From Lutibacter sp. (GTDB taxonomy: Bacteria > Bacteroidota > Bacteroidia > Flavobacteriales > Flavobacteriaceae): DNA of 53,453 nucleotides. The DNA lies in assembly GCF_030692605.1 (NCBI RefSeq), contig NZ_JAUYUD010000084.1, positions 1 through 53,453 on the forward strand. The letters are read 5' to 3'. The notes beneath the pieces are model-generated. The model was not told the origin of the DNA and did no database searches. It saw only the letters and a list, made by a program, of their open reading frames with translations. Of this stretch, positions 34,531-42,628 are shown one piece after another; within the stretch, counting starts at the first letter, position 1; each line of letters opens with the position of its first letter. The position numbers and the translations under genes were made by a program.

Positions 34531-35742
34531 CTAATCATTAAAATCAATTAAGATTTGATTTTTTATTAAATCCTCAAAATTTTCTTGAGTTCTAACTAAA
34601 TAATCGCCGCCATTATACACTAATACTTCTGCTGGTCTAAATCTTGAATTATAATTAGATGCCATTGAAAAACAATAAGCTCCAGCATTTTTAAAACGTA
34701 GAACATCGCCTTCTCTAATTTCACTTATTCTTCGGTTTGATGCAAAAGTATCTGTTTCACAGATATAACCAACCACGGAGTAATAGCGTTCTCTTCCTTC
34801 AGCGTTACTTATATTATCAATCTGATGATACGAATCGTAAAACATTGGTCTAATTAAATGATTAAACCCACTGTCAATACTTGCGAAAACCGTTGATGTT
34901 GTTTGTTTTACTACATTAACATGAGCTAAAAACTGACCCGATTCACTTACTAAAAACTTGCCTGGTTCAAACATTAATGTTAGCTCTTTGCCATATTCTT
35001 TACAAAATTCATTGAATCTTTCCGACAATTTTTCCCCTAATTCTTCAATGTTTGTGGAAATATCTCCTTCAGTATATGGAACTTTAAATCCGCTTCCAAA
35101 ATCAATGAAATCTAAGTTTTCAAATTCCTTAGCAGCATTAAATAAAATTTCGGTTGCCGCTAAAAACACATCAATATCTAAAATATCAGAACCAGTGTGC
35201 ATATGAACACCATTAATTCTCATCCCAGTATTTTGAACAATTCGTTTAATTAAAGGAACCTGATAAATTGAAATTCCGAATTTAGAATCGATATGCCCTA
35301 CAGAAATTTTTCTATTTCCACCAGCCATTATGTGCGGATTTATTCTAACACACACAGGAACAGATGGGTATAGATGCCCAAATTGCTCCAAAATAGATAT
35401 ATTGTCAATATTAATTTGAACACCTAATTTCGAAACTTCTTCAATTTCTTTTAATGATACTCCATTTGGAGTAAAAATAATGGATGAAGGATCAAATCCG
35501 GCTTTTAAACCGAGTAGAACTTCTTGAATAGAAACTGTATCGATTCCAGATTTTAATTTTTTGAAAAATTTCAAAATACTTAAATTAGAATTTGCCTTTA
35601 CAGCATAATTAATTTTTAAACTTTTAACAGTGGCAAAAGAATTTATAATTCTGTTGTATTGAGAGCTAATTTTTTCAGTATCATAAACATATAAAGGACT
35701 TCCGTATTTTTCGGTTAGTGAAACTAATAATTGATTATCCAT
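34531..35742 (-). CDS. lysA: Diaminopimelate decarboxylase
   Basis: A 403-residue fold-type III PLP enzyme that makes lysine from meso-diaminopimelate. The PLP lysine is in INYAVKANSN (Lys49). HMHTGSD, the glycine-rich FIDFGSGFKVPY and the FEPGKFLV motif are conserved. Near the C-terminus, VVGYICETDTFA supplies the partner-subunit cysteine. Length fits. It has its own promoter with a palindrome between -33 and -7. It is upstream of the thr operon on the same strand, separated by the leader region. Confidence 0.96.
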   Translation of the reverse strand: MDNQLLVSLTEKYGSPLYVYDTEKISSQYNRIINSFATVKSLKINYAVKANSNLSILKFFKKLKSGIDTVSIQEVLLGLKAGFDPSSIIFTPNGVSLKEIEEVSKLGVQINIDNISILEQFGHLYPSVPVCVRINPHIMAGGNRKISVGHIDSKFGISIYQVPLIKRIVQNTGMRINGVHMHTGSDILDIDVFLAATEILFNAAKEFENLDFIDFGSGFKVPYTEGDISTNIEELGEKLSERFNEFCKEYGKELTLMFEPGKFLVSESGQFLAHVNVVKQTTSTVFASIDSGFNHLIRPMFYDSYHQIDNISNAEGRERYYSVVGYICETDTFASNRRISEIREGDVLRFKNAGAYCFSMASNYNSRFRPAEVLVYNGGDYLVRTQENFEDLIKNQILIDFND

Positions 35743-35764
35743 TCATTTATTTTTTTTGAAGGTT

Positions 35765-35790
35765 CAAAAGTATAAAACCAAGATTGGTTT
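35765..35790 (-). promoter_or_regulatory. lysA -7 box with adjoining palindrome
   Basis: Minus strand TACTTTTG (35772-35765), 23 bases before the lysA ATG. Immediately upstream, 35775-35790 is AAACCA-AGAT-TGGTTT on the plus strand, a perfect 6+4+6 palindrome in the spacer where a repressor could block polymerase. Confidence 0.45.
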
Positions 35791-35856
35791 AAAAATATAA
35801 TTGTTAATAATAACAAAATTTAACAGATTGTTATTTTTATGTTACTTAAAACTAAT

Positions 35857-35890
35857 AAAAAGGAGGATAGTTACATATATTCTCCTTTAT
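35857..35890 (-). terminator. Terminator downstream of pepT
   Basis: Stem AAAGGAG/CTCCTTT (35859-35865 and 35882-35888) with a 16-base loop. On the minus strand the stem is followed by TTTATT. It starts 24 bases past the pepT stop. Confidence 0.65.
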
Positions 35891-35912
35891 ATTTCATAAC
35901 ATTAAAAAGATG

Positions 35913-37145
35913 CTATTTAGATTTTTCAGCCGTTAGAGAAGCAATTTTTACAATTACATCAGTTGCCAGTTGCAACGATTCTGCTGCAACATATTCATAC
36001 CGTCCGTGAAAATTATGTCCGCCAGCAAATATATTTGGACAAGGTAATCCTTTGTACGACAGTTGTGATCCGTCAGTACCACCTCTAATTGCTTTAATAA
36101 TAGGTTTTAAGCCAAGTTGTTTCATAGCTTCTTCAGCAATATCAACAATATGCATTACAGGCTCAATTTTTTCGCGCATATTATAATATTGATCTTTAAT
36201 TTCAACTTCAATCAGGTTGCTACCAAACTTTAAATTTAAATTGTCAGCAATTTTTTGAAATAACACCTTTCTCTCTTCAAATAATTTTCTGTCGTGATCT
36301 CTTATAATATACTGAAGTTCTGTTTTTTCAACTTCACCCTTCATAGTGTGTATGTGATAAAAGCCTTCATAACCCTCAGTTTCTTGAGGAATTTCATGTT
36401 GAGGTAAATTTCTCATAAACTCATTGGCTATTAGCATTGAGTTGATCATTTTCCCTTTAGCGTATCCAGGATGTACAATTTTTCCATTTATAATAACTTT
36501 AGCACCTGCAGCATTAAAATTTTCATATTCTAATTCACCAACCTGACTTCCATCCATCGTATATGCCCATTCAGCTCCAAATTTTTCTACATCAAATTTG
36601 TGTGCTCCTTTACCAACTTCTTCATCGGGAGTAAAGCAAATTCTAATTTTACCGTGCTTAATTTCTGGATTATTTACTAAAAATTCCATTGCCGAAACAA
36701 TTTCAGTAATTCCAGCTTTATCATCGGCTCCTAATAGGGTAGTGCCATCTGTTGTAATTAAAGTCTGACCTTTATAAAGTAATAAATCATCAAAATAACT
36801 AGGTGAAAGCACAATATTTTGTGCTGCGTTTAAAATAATATCTTCCCCGTTGTAATTTATATGAATCTGGGGTTTTACATCTGTTCCACTGTAATCAGGA
36901 CTTGTATCAATATGGGCAATAAAACCAATAGTAGGTACTTTAAAATCTACATTAGAAGGCAAGGTTGCCATTACATAGCAATTTTCATCTAATGTAATAT
37001 CTTCCATTCCAATTTCTTTTAAATCATCTACTAAAACATGAGCTAAATCCCATTGTTTTTGAGTGCTAGGAAAATCTGGATTCTCTGGATCAGATTGGGT
37101 GTCAATTGTAACGTATTTTACAAAACGATCTATAATTTGTTGCAT
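35913..37145 (-). CDS. pepT: Peptidase T (tripeptide aminopeptidase)
   Basis: A 410-residue M20B zinc aminopeptidase releasing the N-terminal residue of tripeptides. Metal ligands: His78 and Asp80 in [10 protein letters not shown], Asp141 in [10 protein letters not shown], Glu175-176 in TPDEEVG, Asp198 in YTMDGS, and the late histidine in FAGGHNFHG. Length and motifs match PepT. It is cytosolic. A near-consensus promoter (37162-37192) and a terminator downstream make it monocistronic. Confidence 0.95.
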   Translation of the reverse strand: MQQIIDRFVKYVTIDTQSDPENPDFPSTQKQWDLAHVLVDDLKEIGMEDITLDENCYVMATLPSNVDFKVPTIGFIAHIDTSPDYSGTDVKPQIHINYNGEDIILNAAQNIVLSPSYFDDLLLYKGQTLITTDGTTLLGADDKAGITEIVSAMEFLVNNPEIKHGKIRICFTPDEEVGKGAHKFDVEKFGAEWAYTMDGSQVGELEYENFNAAGAKVIINGKIVHPGYAKGKMINSMLIANEFMRNLPQHEIPQETEGYEGFYHIHTMKGEVEKTELQYIIRDHDRKLFEERKVLFQKIADNLNLKFGSNLIEVEIKDQYYNMREKIEPVMHIVDIAEEAMKQLGLKPIIKAIRGGTDGSQLSYKGLPCPNIFAGGHNFHGRYEYVAAESLQLATDVIVKIASLTAEKSK

Positions 37146-37161
37146 TTTATTTATTTTTTAT

Positions 37162-37192
37162 CAAAAGTAGTTATTCATAAAGGCTTAAGCAA
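37162..37192 (-). promoter_or_regulatory. Promoter of pepT
   Basis: Minus strand TTG (37192-37190), a 20-base spacer, then TACTTTTG (37169-37162), 16 bases before the ATG. One of the best matches in the window. Confidence 0.7.
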
Positions 37193-37206
37193 TTTCTTTT
37201 CAACAA

Positions 37207-37761
37207 TTATTGTAAAAATTTAACTTGTTGGATTAAGGAAATTGACTCGCAAATTCGTTCATCAACATTTTTATTACCAAAAACCTCAGAATAGGCATTA
37301 AAAAATGAAGTAGAGCCTAGTAAAACAGTAATGTTAAATTTGTGATATACTAAATTATTTCTAGTACCTTGAGCAATATAAAAATAGGCGGGTTTATTTT
37401 GAAATGATATTTCTCCTGCTTTGATAATTTTTAGACTATTAACGTTTAAAATGGAATCGTTTTCTCTTTTAAAAATAGCATCAAATTGAATTGTTCCAAA
37501 ATTATGGGAAGCACCTAAAATATAGGCGTCAGATAATTGCTTAGTGGTATCTGCACTAAATATTTCCGAAACATTTTTATCGAAATATAAATCTGTTTTC
37601 CAAGTAGTTGGAATATTTAATATAAAGTTTTTATTGAAATCTGTTTTGCTACTAACATTTTCAAATTTTGTTGTTTTGCATTTTAATATTTTTTCTAATT
37701 CTGTTTTTTTTGAGCACGAAAACAACAATAAGTACAGTGCAAATAATATAAAATTTTTCAT
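37207..37761 (-). CDS. Hypothetical lipoprotein (PsbP-like appearance)
   Basis: A 184-residue lipoprotein with lipobox LLLFSC (Cys16) and then SKKTE. The mature part has an NFILNIPTTWKTDLYFD block and a KAGEISFQNKPAYFYIAQG block that resemble the PsbP/DUF1795 alpha-beta fold, but I cannot assign it firmly. It lies 5 bases downstream of the beta-propeller gene on the same strand and is probably translated from the same message, so the two may act together in the envelope. Confidence 0.55.
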   Translation of the reverse strand: MKNFILFALYLLLFSCSKKTELEKILKCKTTKFENVSSKTDFNKNFILNIPTTWKTDLYFDKNVSEIFSADTTKQLSDAYILGASHNFGTIQFDAIFKRENDSILNVNSLKIIKAGEISFQNKPAYFYIAQGTRNNLVYHKFNITVLLGSTSFFNAYSEVFGNKNVDERICESISLIQQVKFLQ

Positions 37762-37766
37762 TAAAT

Positions 37767-38798
37767 TTAATTTAATATAAATTTTGCAATAACTTCGTTT
37801 CCAGAAAGCCAGCCAGTATTTTTTGATGACATGCGAACGGTATAAAACCCTTCATTGCTAATTTTAGCCCAATCTCTTCCAGCGTTTTTAGAATAAAAAA
37901 TTCCACTTGTAGAAACCGCAATTACTTCTTTTCCTTTTGTGTTTGGTACATATTGCACGCAACTAACATAATGTGGTTCTTTATTTTCGCTTACTACTTC
38001 CCAATTTTTTCCACCATCTTTGGTAATTGCTTTATTAGCAGCATTACCAAATTTATCTGTAAAATCACCACCACAAATTATTCCTTGTTTTTTATTATAA
38101 AAATCAACTGTATATATACCTGCTGTACTTTTTCCTTGAATTACGGGTGTTTCATATACTTTCCAACTTTTACCCATACTTGAAGTATGAAAAACACGAG
38201 ATTTATTACCCCCTGAAACCAACCATGCATTTTTGCCAAAAATCGCAATGTTGGTGTTACTGGCAGCAAAAGCAGCTTCACCTTCAACCGTTTTTGGTAA
38301 ATTTTCACAAGGTATTTTAGTCCAAAAATTTCCGCCATTTGCAGTAATTAAAACAGATAAACAAGTATCGGTTGGGTCGCCCAATGCAATTCCATTCAAA
38401 TTGTCAAAAAACTTCATAGAATCGTAAAAAACTTTTTCATGTTTTTCAGTATATACAATACTTAAATCTGATTTATTTAATTTATACAATAGGGCAGGAT
38501 TCCCAACATTCAAGACAAAAATATTATTATTATTTATTGCCAATGCCCGAAAATGAGGAATAAGTGTATCTATTTTAATGGGTTTAAAATTTTTAATTTG
38601 ACCAGAATTTGAAATAATTCCTACATCACCAATAGACCCAGCAAATACTACTGTAGAATCATTTAAAAGCTCAATGGCACGGATGCTTGAACCCTTAATC
38701 TCGATTTTTTCAATTGATATTATTTTTTCTTGGGCCAGCATATTTTGAGTGCCAAAAATAAAAAGGAATACTTTTAATACAAAAATGTTTGATTTCAT
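37767..38798 (-). CDS. Secreted beta-propeller protein (BNR/Ycf48-like)
   Basis: A 343-residue protein with a signal peptide ending about residue 22 (NMLAQ). Repeats of the BNR/photosystem II stability factor kind recur, with asp-box-like pieces: ITANGGNFWTKI, TSSMGKSWKVYE, TKDGGKNWEVVS, SKNAGRDWAKIS. These blades predict a seven-bladed propeller. The role in Flavobacteriaceae is unknown; 'sialidase-like' names would be misleading without catalytic residues. A -7 box lies at 38818-38825. The lipoprotein gene follows after 5 bases. Confidence 0.8.
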   Translation of the reverse strand: MKSNIFVLKVFLFIFGTQNMLAQEKIISIEKIEIKGSSIRAIELLNDSTVVFAGSIGDVGIISNSGQIKNFKPIKIDTLIPHFRALAINNNNIFVLNVGNPALLYKLNKSDLSIVYTEKHEKVFYDSMKFFDNLNGIALGDPTDTCLSVLITANGGNFWTKIPCENLPKTVEGEAAFAASNTNIAIFGKNAWLVSGGNKSRVFHTSSMGKSWKVYETPVIQGKSTAGIYTVDFYNKKQGIICGGDFTDKFGNAANKAITKDGGKNWEVVSENKEPHYVSCVQYVPNTKGKEVIAVSTSGIFYSKNAGRDWAKISNEGFYTVRMSSKNTGWLSGNEVIAKFILN

Positions 38799-38817
38799 AA
38801 AATATTCTAAATATTTT

Positions 38818-38825
38818 CAAATGTA
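38818..38825 (-). promoter_or_regulatory. -7 box TACATTTG ahead of the beta-propeller gene
   Basis: A perfect TAnnTTTG 20 bases before the ATG at 38798, after the S41 terminator. Confidence 0.5.
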
Positions 38826-38840
38826 CTTATTTCAACACAT

Positions 38841-38866
38841 AAAAAAAAGCGACCAATTGTCGCTTT
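38841..38866 (-). terminator. Terminator of the S41 peptidase gene
   Basis: Stem AAAGCGAC/GTCGCTTT around CAATT; on the minus strand it is followed by eight T (38848-38841). The S41 stop lies four bases upstream of it. Confidence 0.9.
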
Positions 38867-38869
38867 AAA

Positions 38870-40369
38870 CTATTCTTTTTTTAGAAAATTATCTGGAAAT
38901 TTTTTATCAACATACATTCTGTTTTCTGTTTTTGAAACACCTTTAACATCGGTCAATTCATTTAATTTCAAACCTACATTAGATGAAGATGACTTACTTC
39001 CAGTAGTAATATGTGCAATTGCTCTAGCTAATAAAGGCTCTGTTTCTAACCCTAACTCTTGAAATTCGGCAACATACTCTATCTTTTCAACGGTTGGATC
39101 AAACCCATCTTTATCATTCGCTCCAATTTTATTAACTGTCTCTAATACAATAGGTTGTAAAGCCCATTTATGTCTTGGGTTTAGATTAGCGCCTGTTTTG
39201 CTAAAATTATCTGAATCATACAACGTTACAGAAGCTGTATATTTACCAGAAGTTTTTGTTCCAACTGTTATAACATTAATATATGGATTTAGGCCATTTA
39301 TAATTAATTCACTCGCCGAGGCTGAACTACTAGTGGTTATTACATACAATTTTGTTAAATTTAAACTATTTATAGGGATTCTAACAGTTGAACCATTTTC
39401 TGTTTTTACAATTTCATTGGTAAAATTATCAACCAACCAAGTTGGTTGATTTTTTTCAAACCATTGTTGTAATTCATTATTCCATTTTTCTTTTAGAAAT
39501 AATTGGCCGTTAAATTGACCTGTAATCATGCCAGCCAAATATGTGGCTGTAGTAACAGAACCACCACCATTATAACGTAAATCTAAAATAAGTTCGGTTA
39601 CACCATCAGCCTTTAACTGACCGAAAGCTGTATTTAATTGTTGATCGTAAGAACTTGTAAAACTGTTATACATAATATAACCAATTTTTTTTCCTCCAAT
39701 GTTAAAGGTTTTGGTAATGTAAACTGGATTTTCTTGATATTCACTTTTAGTAAGTGTTACCGATTTTCCATTTGAAATTGGGTTTCCTCCATTTAAATCA
39801 GCAAAATTCATTGTATACGTATCCAATGCTAAAAGTGCTTGGTAATTATCTGCAGTCATTGGTGTTCCATTTATTGCATTAAATACATACCCTCTTTTAA
39901 CATCTTTTCCAACAGCATTTGAATTTGGCAATATGTAACGTACATATCCCAAAATTTTAGTGCTACTTCCAGTTTCATATGCCAATCTGTATTTTACACC
40001 ATTGCTAGTGCTTATGCCTTGAAATGAATTTTCCAATGCTACATAATCATCTACAATCCAAGACCATTTATCGGTATTTTGTCTATCGTAAATTAAACTT
40101 TCAAAAAAATCATCAGGATCAGAATAAAAACTTAATAATTTGTAATAAGAAGCATTATCTTTATCTTTAGTATTATTTAAATTAGGAACATTATCTTTCC
40201 ATAAATAATAAAAATTCATACCTTCCCATATAAAATCTTGAATTTCAACTTTTGAAAAATCCAAGGAGCCATTATTATCTGGTCTAATTTCATCATCATT
40301 TTTATTACATGCAAATACTAAACTTAGGAGAATTATACTAATAATAGAGTAGTAACTTATTTTTTTCAT
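38870..40369 (-). CDS. S41-family peptidase lipoprotein
   Basis: A 499-residue C-terminal-processing-like protease. Lipobox SLVFAC (Cys21). A PDZ-like region lies at about 115-225 (RGYVFNAINGTPM). The peptidase core holds KKIGYIMYNSFTSS, LILDLRYNGGGS, and the serine cluster ITTSSSASASELIINGL (about 345-360) with the catalytic lysine expected in GTKTSGKYT near 376. It probably degrades misfolded proteins at the inner face of the outer membrane; substrates are unknown. A strong terminator ends the gene. It is divergent from the ECF sigma gene. Confidence 0.88.
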   Translation of the reverse strand: MKKISYYSIISIILLSLVFACNKNDDEIRPDNNGSLDFSKVEIQDFIWEGMNFYYLWKDNVPNLNNTKDKDNASYYKLLSFYSDPDDFFESLIYDRQNTDKWSWIVDDYVALENSFQGISTSNGVKYRLAYETGSSTKILGYVRYILPNSNAVGKDVKRGYVFNAINGTPMTADNYQALLALDTYTMNFADLNGGNPISNGKSVTLTKSEYQENPVYITKTFNIGGKKIGYIMYNSFTSSYDQQLNTAFGQLKADGVTELILDLRYNGGGSVTTATYLAGMITGQFNGQLFLKEKWNNELQQWFEKNQPTWLVDNFTNEIVKTENGSTVRIPINSLNLTKLYVITTSSSASASELIINGLNPYINVITVGTKTSGKYTASVTLYDSDNFSKTGANLNPRHKWALQPIVLETVNKIGANDKDGFDPTVEKIEYVAEFQELGLETEPLLARAIAHITTGSKSSSSNVGLKLNELTDVKGVSKTENRMYVDKKFPDNFLKKE

Positions 40370-40510
40370 GCTTATTATTTTAAATTTACAAATTGAGTCG
40401 CAATATAATTATTTTTTACAACAAAAATTATACCTAAATGTAACAAAAAAATAAGTTATTCGTCATAACAATAAGAACCATAAAAATTAGTAGATCTAAC
40501 CTAATTTAAA

Positions 40511-41020
40511 ATGAACGAATCGGAGTTTTTAAAAACAGTAATGCCCTTTAAAGATAAGGTGTTTAGAGTAGCTAAAAGGCTATTAATTTCTGTAGAAGAG
40601 GCTGAAGATGCAACTCAAGAATTATTATTTAAATTATGGAAAAATAAATCGAAGTTAGTCGAATACAATAGTGTTGAAGCTTTTGCAATGACCATGACAA
40701 AGAATTATTGTTTTGATCGCTTAAAATCTAAACAAGCAGCTAATTTAAAATTGGTTCATAGTAATTATAAAGAAAATGGGATTTCATTACAGAATAAATT
40801 AGAATTAAATGACAGTGTAGATATAGTTCATCAACTAATTGAAAATTTACCAGAACAGCAAAAATTAATAATTCAATTAAGAGATATAGAGGAATATGAG
40901 TTTGATGAAATTGCAAAAATGCTTGATATGAAGCCTACTGCAATTAGAGTATCACTTTCTAGAGCAAGAAAAACAATTAAAGAACAATTATTAAAACAAC
41001 ATAAATATGGAATTAGCTAA
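40511..41020 (+). CDS. ECF-family RNA polymerase sigma factor
   Basis: A 169-residue sigma-70 family protein. Region 2 is at about 10-75 (VFRVAKRLL, EEAEDATQELLFKLWK, AFAMTMTKNYCFDRLKSK) and region 4 at about 105-160 (LPEQQKLIIQLRDIEEYEFDEIAKML, AIRVSLSRARKTIKEQL). There is no region 3, as in ECF factors. Its last 14 bases overlap the next gene, which has an anti-sigma look. It is probably the first gene of an operon with that gene and two DUF4252 genes, a common Bacteroidota layout. Confidence 0.9.
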   Translation: MNESEFLKTVMPFKDKVFRVAKRLLISVEEAEDATQELLFKLWKNKSKLVEYNSVEAFAMTMTKNYCFDRLKSKQAANLKLVHSNYKENGISLQNKLELNDSVDIVHQLIENLPEQQKLIIQLRDIEEYEFDEIAKMLDMKPTAIRVSLSRARKTIKEQLLKQHKYGIS

Positions 41021-41441
41021 CATAGAAAAGTTGTTGGAAAAATATCTAAATGCGGAAACAAGCATTGCTGAAGAGAAAACACTTAAAAAATACTTTTCAA
41101 GCAACCAAATTGCACCACATTTAGTTGAATATCAAACGTTATTCAGTTATTTTACAACGAGTAAAAGCGAAAAGTTTACAAAAACCATCCAATTAAAAAG
41201 CAAAAAACGAAATTGGAAATGGATTTCTGTTGCTGCAACCGCATTATTAATTGTAAGTGTTTATACCGGTTATCAAAAAAACCAAGAGTATAAAGCTGAA
41301 AAACTATACACCGAAACGCGAGATGCATTAGGATTGCTGTCTGCAAACCTAAACAAAGGTTCCAATGCAATAGGACAATTGCAACATTTTGAAACCACAA
41401 CAAATAAAGTATTTAAACAACCTAAATCAGTAAAAAAATGA
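41007..41441 (+). CDS. Probable anti-sigma factor, single-pass membrane protein
   Basis: A 144-residue protein. The N-terminal 60 residues, LEKYLNAETSIAEEKTLKKYF, are the typical cytosolic helix of small Bacteroidota anti-sigma proteins. A single transmembrane helix spans about 72-88 (WISVAATALLIVSVYTGY). A short periplasmic tail follows. There is no recognisable catalytic motif. Function is inferred from position: it overlaps the sigma gene by 14 bases and precedes DUF4252 genes. Confidence 0.7.
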   Translation: MELANIEKLLEKYLNAETSIAEEKTLKKYFSSNQIAPHLVEYQTLFSYFTTSKSEKFTKTIQLKSKKRNWKWISVAATALLIVSVYTGYQKNQEYKAEKLYTETRDALGLLSANLNKGSNAIGQLQHFETTTNKVFKQPKSVKK

Positions 41442-41956
41442 AAAAAATAATAATTATAATCGTTATGGTAGCTGCACCATTTTTTGCTATCGCACAAAGC
41501 TCATTGTTTGATAAATTTGAAGACATGAATGATGTTTCAAGTGTAATAGTTAACAAAGAAGCATTTAAAATGTTGAGTAAATTTAAAGGGAGTGGGCCAG
41601 AAGTAAAAGAATATATGGATTTAGTTCAAAACATAGAATCTTTTAGAGTATTTACAACCGAAAATAGTGCTATTGCTAGTCAAATGAGCGTCACAATAGA
41701 CAGTTACCTAAAATCTTCAAAATTAACTGAGTTAATGAGAATTAAAGATAAAGATGCCAATGTAAAAATTTACATAAGACAAGGAAAGGATGAAAATCAT
41801 GTAAATGAACTTTTAATGTTTGTAAATGATATGAAAAACAAAACCAACCAACAAGCGGTTATTTTATCGCTAACTGGATCTATTGATTTAAATAAAATTT
41901 CAACATTAGTGGAACCTCATATTCCAAATAGCGGAAAACATTTGAAAAAACAATAA
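41438..41956 (+). CDS. DUF4252 protein (secreted)
   Basis: A 172-residue protein with a signal peptide (VMVAAPFFAIAQ, cleaved about residue 18). The pattern SLFDKFEDMNDVSSVIVNKEAFKML is typical of DUF4252, a family found downstream of ECF sigma genes in Bacteroidota. A KDANVKIYIRQ strand lies in the middle. Function unknown. It overlaps the anti-sigma gene by 4 bases and is followed 2 bases later by a second DUF4252 gene, so all four genes are translated from one message. Confidence 0.8.
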   Translation: MKKIIIIIVMVAAPFFAIAQSSLFDKFEDMNDVSSVIVNKEAFKMLSKFKGSGPEVKEYMDLVQNIESFRVFTTENSAIASQMSVTIDSYLKSSKLTELMRIKDKDANVKIYIRQGKDENHVNELLMFVNDMKNKTNQQAVILSLTGSIDLNKISTLVEPHIPNSGKHLKKQ

Positions 41957-41958
41957 TA

Positions 41959-42504
41959 ATGAAAAAATTAAAAATTTCAATGTCGCTTTGGTCAGTTGTG
42001 CTTTTATTTATAGCTTGTGATTTAACACCGTCTTTGCAAAAATATATTGTAGAAAGTAAGGAAAACAACGAATATATTGCAATTGACTTGCCTGCGAGTA
42101 TTATTTCTTTAAACGAAACTGAGGTGTCAGAAGAAATAAAAGCAACATTAGCTACCATTAAAAAAATGAATTTTATTGCTTTACAAATTACGGATACCAA
42201 TAAAGCCTTATTTGAAAGTGAAAAGCAAAAAGTGAAAACAATTCTTAAAAATCCTGAATATAAAGAATTGATAAAAGTAAATAATAATGGAACTAATATA
42301 GTTGTTTGTTATTTAGGCAAAGAAGAAGCTATCAATGAGGTGGTTATATTTGGATCTGACAATAAAAAAGGATTGGCAGTTGTAAGAGTTTTAGGAGAAA
42401 ATATGAATCCGGCCGATATATTTAAAATTTCTCAAGTTATAAATATCGATTCCAATTCTACTCAAGTTAAAGCGTTAAAAGGAATTTTAGGAGGCTTTAA
42501 ATAG
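41959..42504 (+). CDS. DUF4252 lipoprotein
   Basis: A 181-residue lipoprotein. The N-terminus is hydrophobic with lipobox LLFIAC (Cys20). The core (KKMNFIALQITDTN, NGTNIVVCYLGKEEAINEVVIFGSDNKKGLAVVRVLGENMN) matches DUF4252 in layout, more diverged than the preceding gene. Together with the first it suggests a pair of envelope sensors or targets of the sigma factor. It is the last gene of the operon and is followed by a terminator-like hairpin. Confidence 0.75.
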   Translation: MKKLKISMSLWSVVLLFIACDLTPSLQKYIVESKENNEYIAIDLPASIISLNETEVSEEIKATLATIKKMNFIALQITDTNKALFESEKQKVKTILKNPEYKELIKVNNNGTNIVVCYLGKEEAINEVVIFGSDNKKGLAVVRVLGENMNPADIFKISQVINIDSNSTQVKALKGILGGFK

Positions 42505-42528
42505 AAAAAAAATAATTAATCAATAAAT

Positions 42529-42562
42529 AAAAAGCCATGCGTTATATTTCGTATGGCTTTTT
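42529..42562 (+). terminator. Terminator of the sigma/DUF4252 operon
   Basis: AAAAGCCAT and ATGGCTTTT (stem 42530-42538 / 42553-42561) flank GCGTTATATTTCGT, followed by a short T-run. It lies 25 bases past the last stop. Confidence 0.8.
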
Positions 42563-42576
42563 AACGTTTGGTTAAC

Positions 42577-42605
42577 TTGTAAAATGTTTTAAAATAGTAT
42601 TTTTG
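42577..42605 (+). promoter_or_regulatory. Promoter of the M1 aminopeptidase gene
   Basis: TTG (42577-42579), an 18-base spacer, then TATTTTTG (42598-42605), 23 bases before the ATG at 42629. Both parts are consensus matches. Confidence 0.7.
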
Positions 42606-42628
42606 ACCCCTTATATACATTATTTTTT

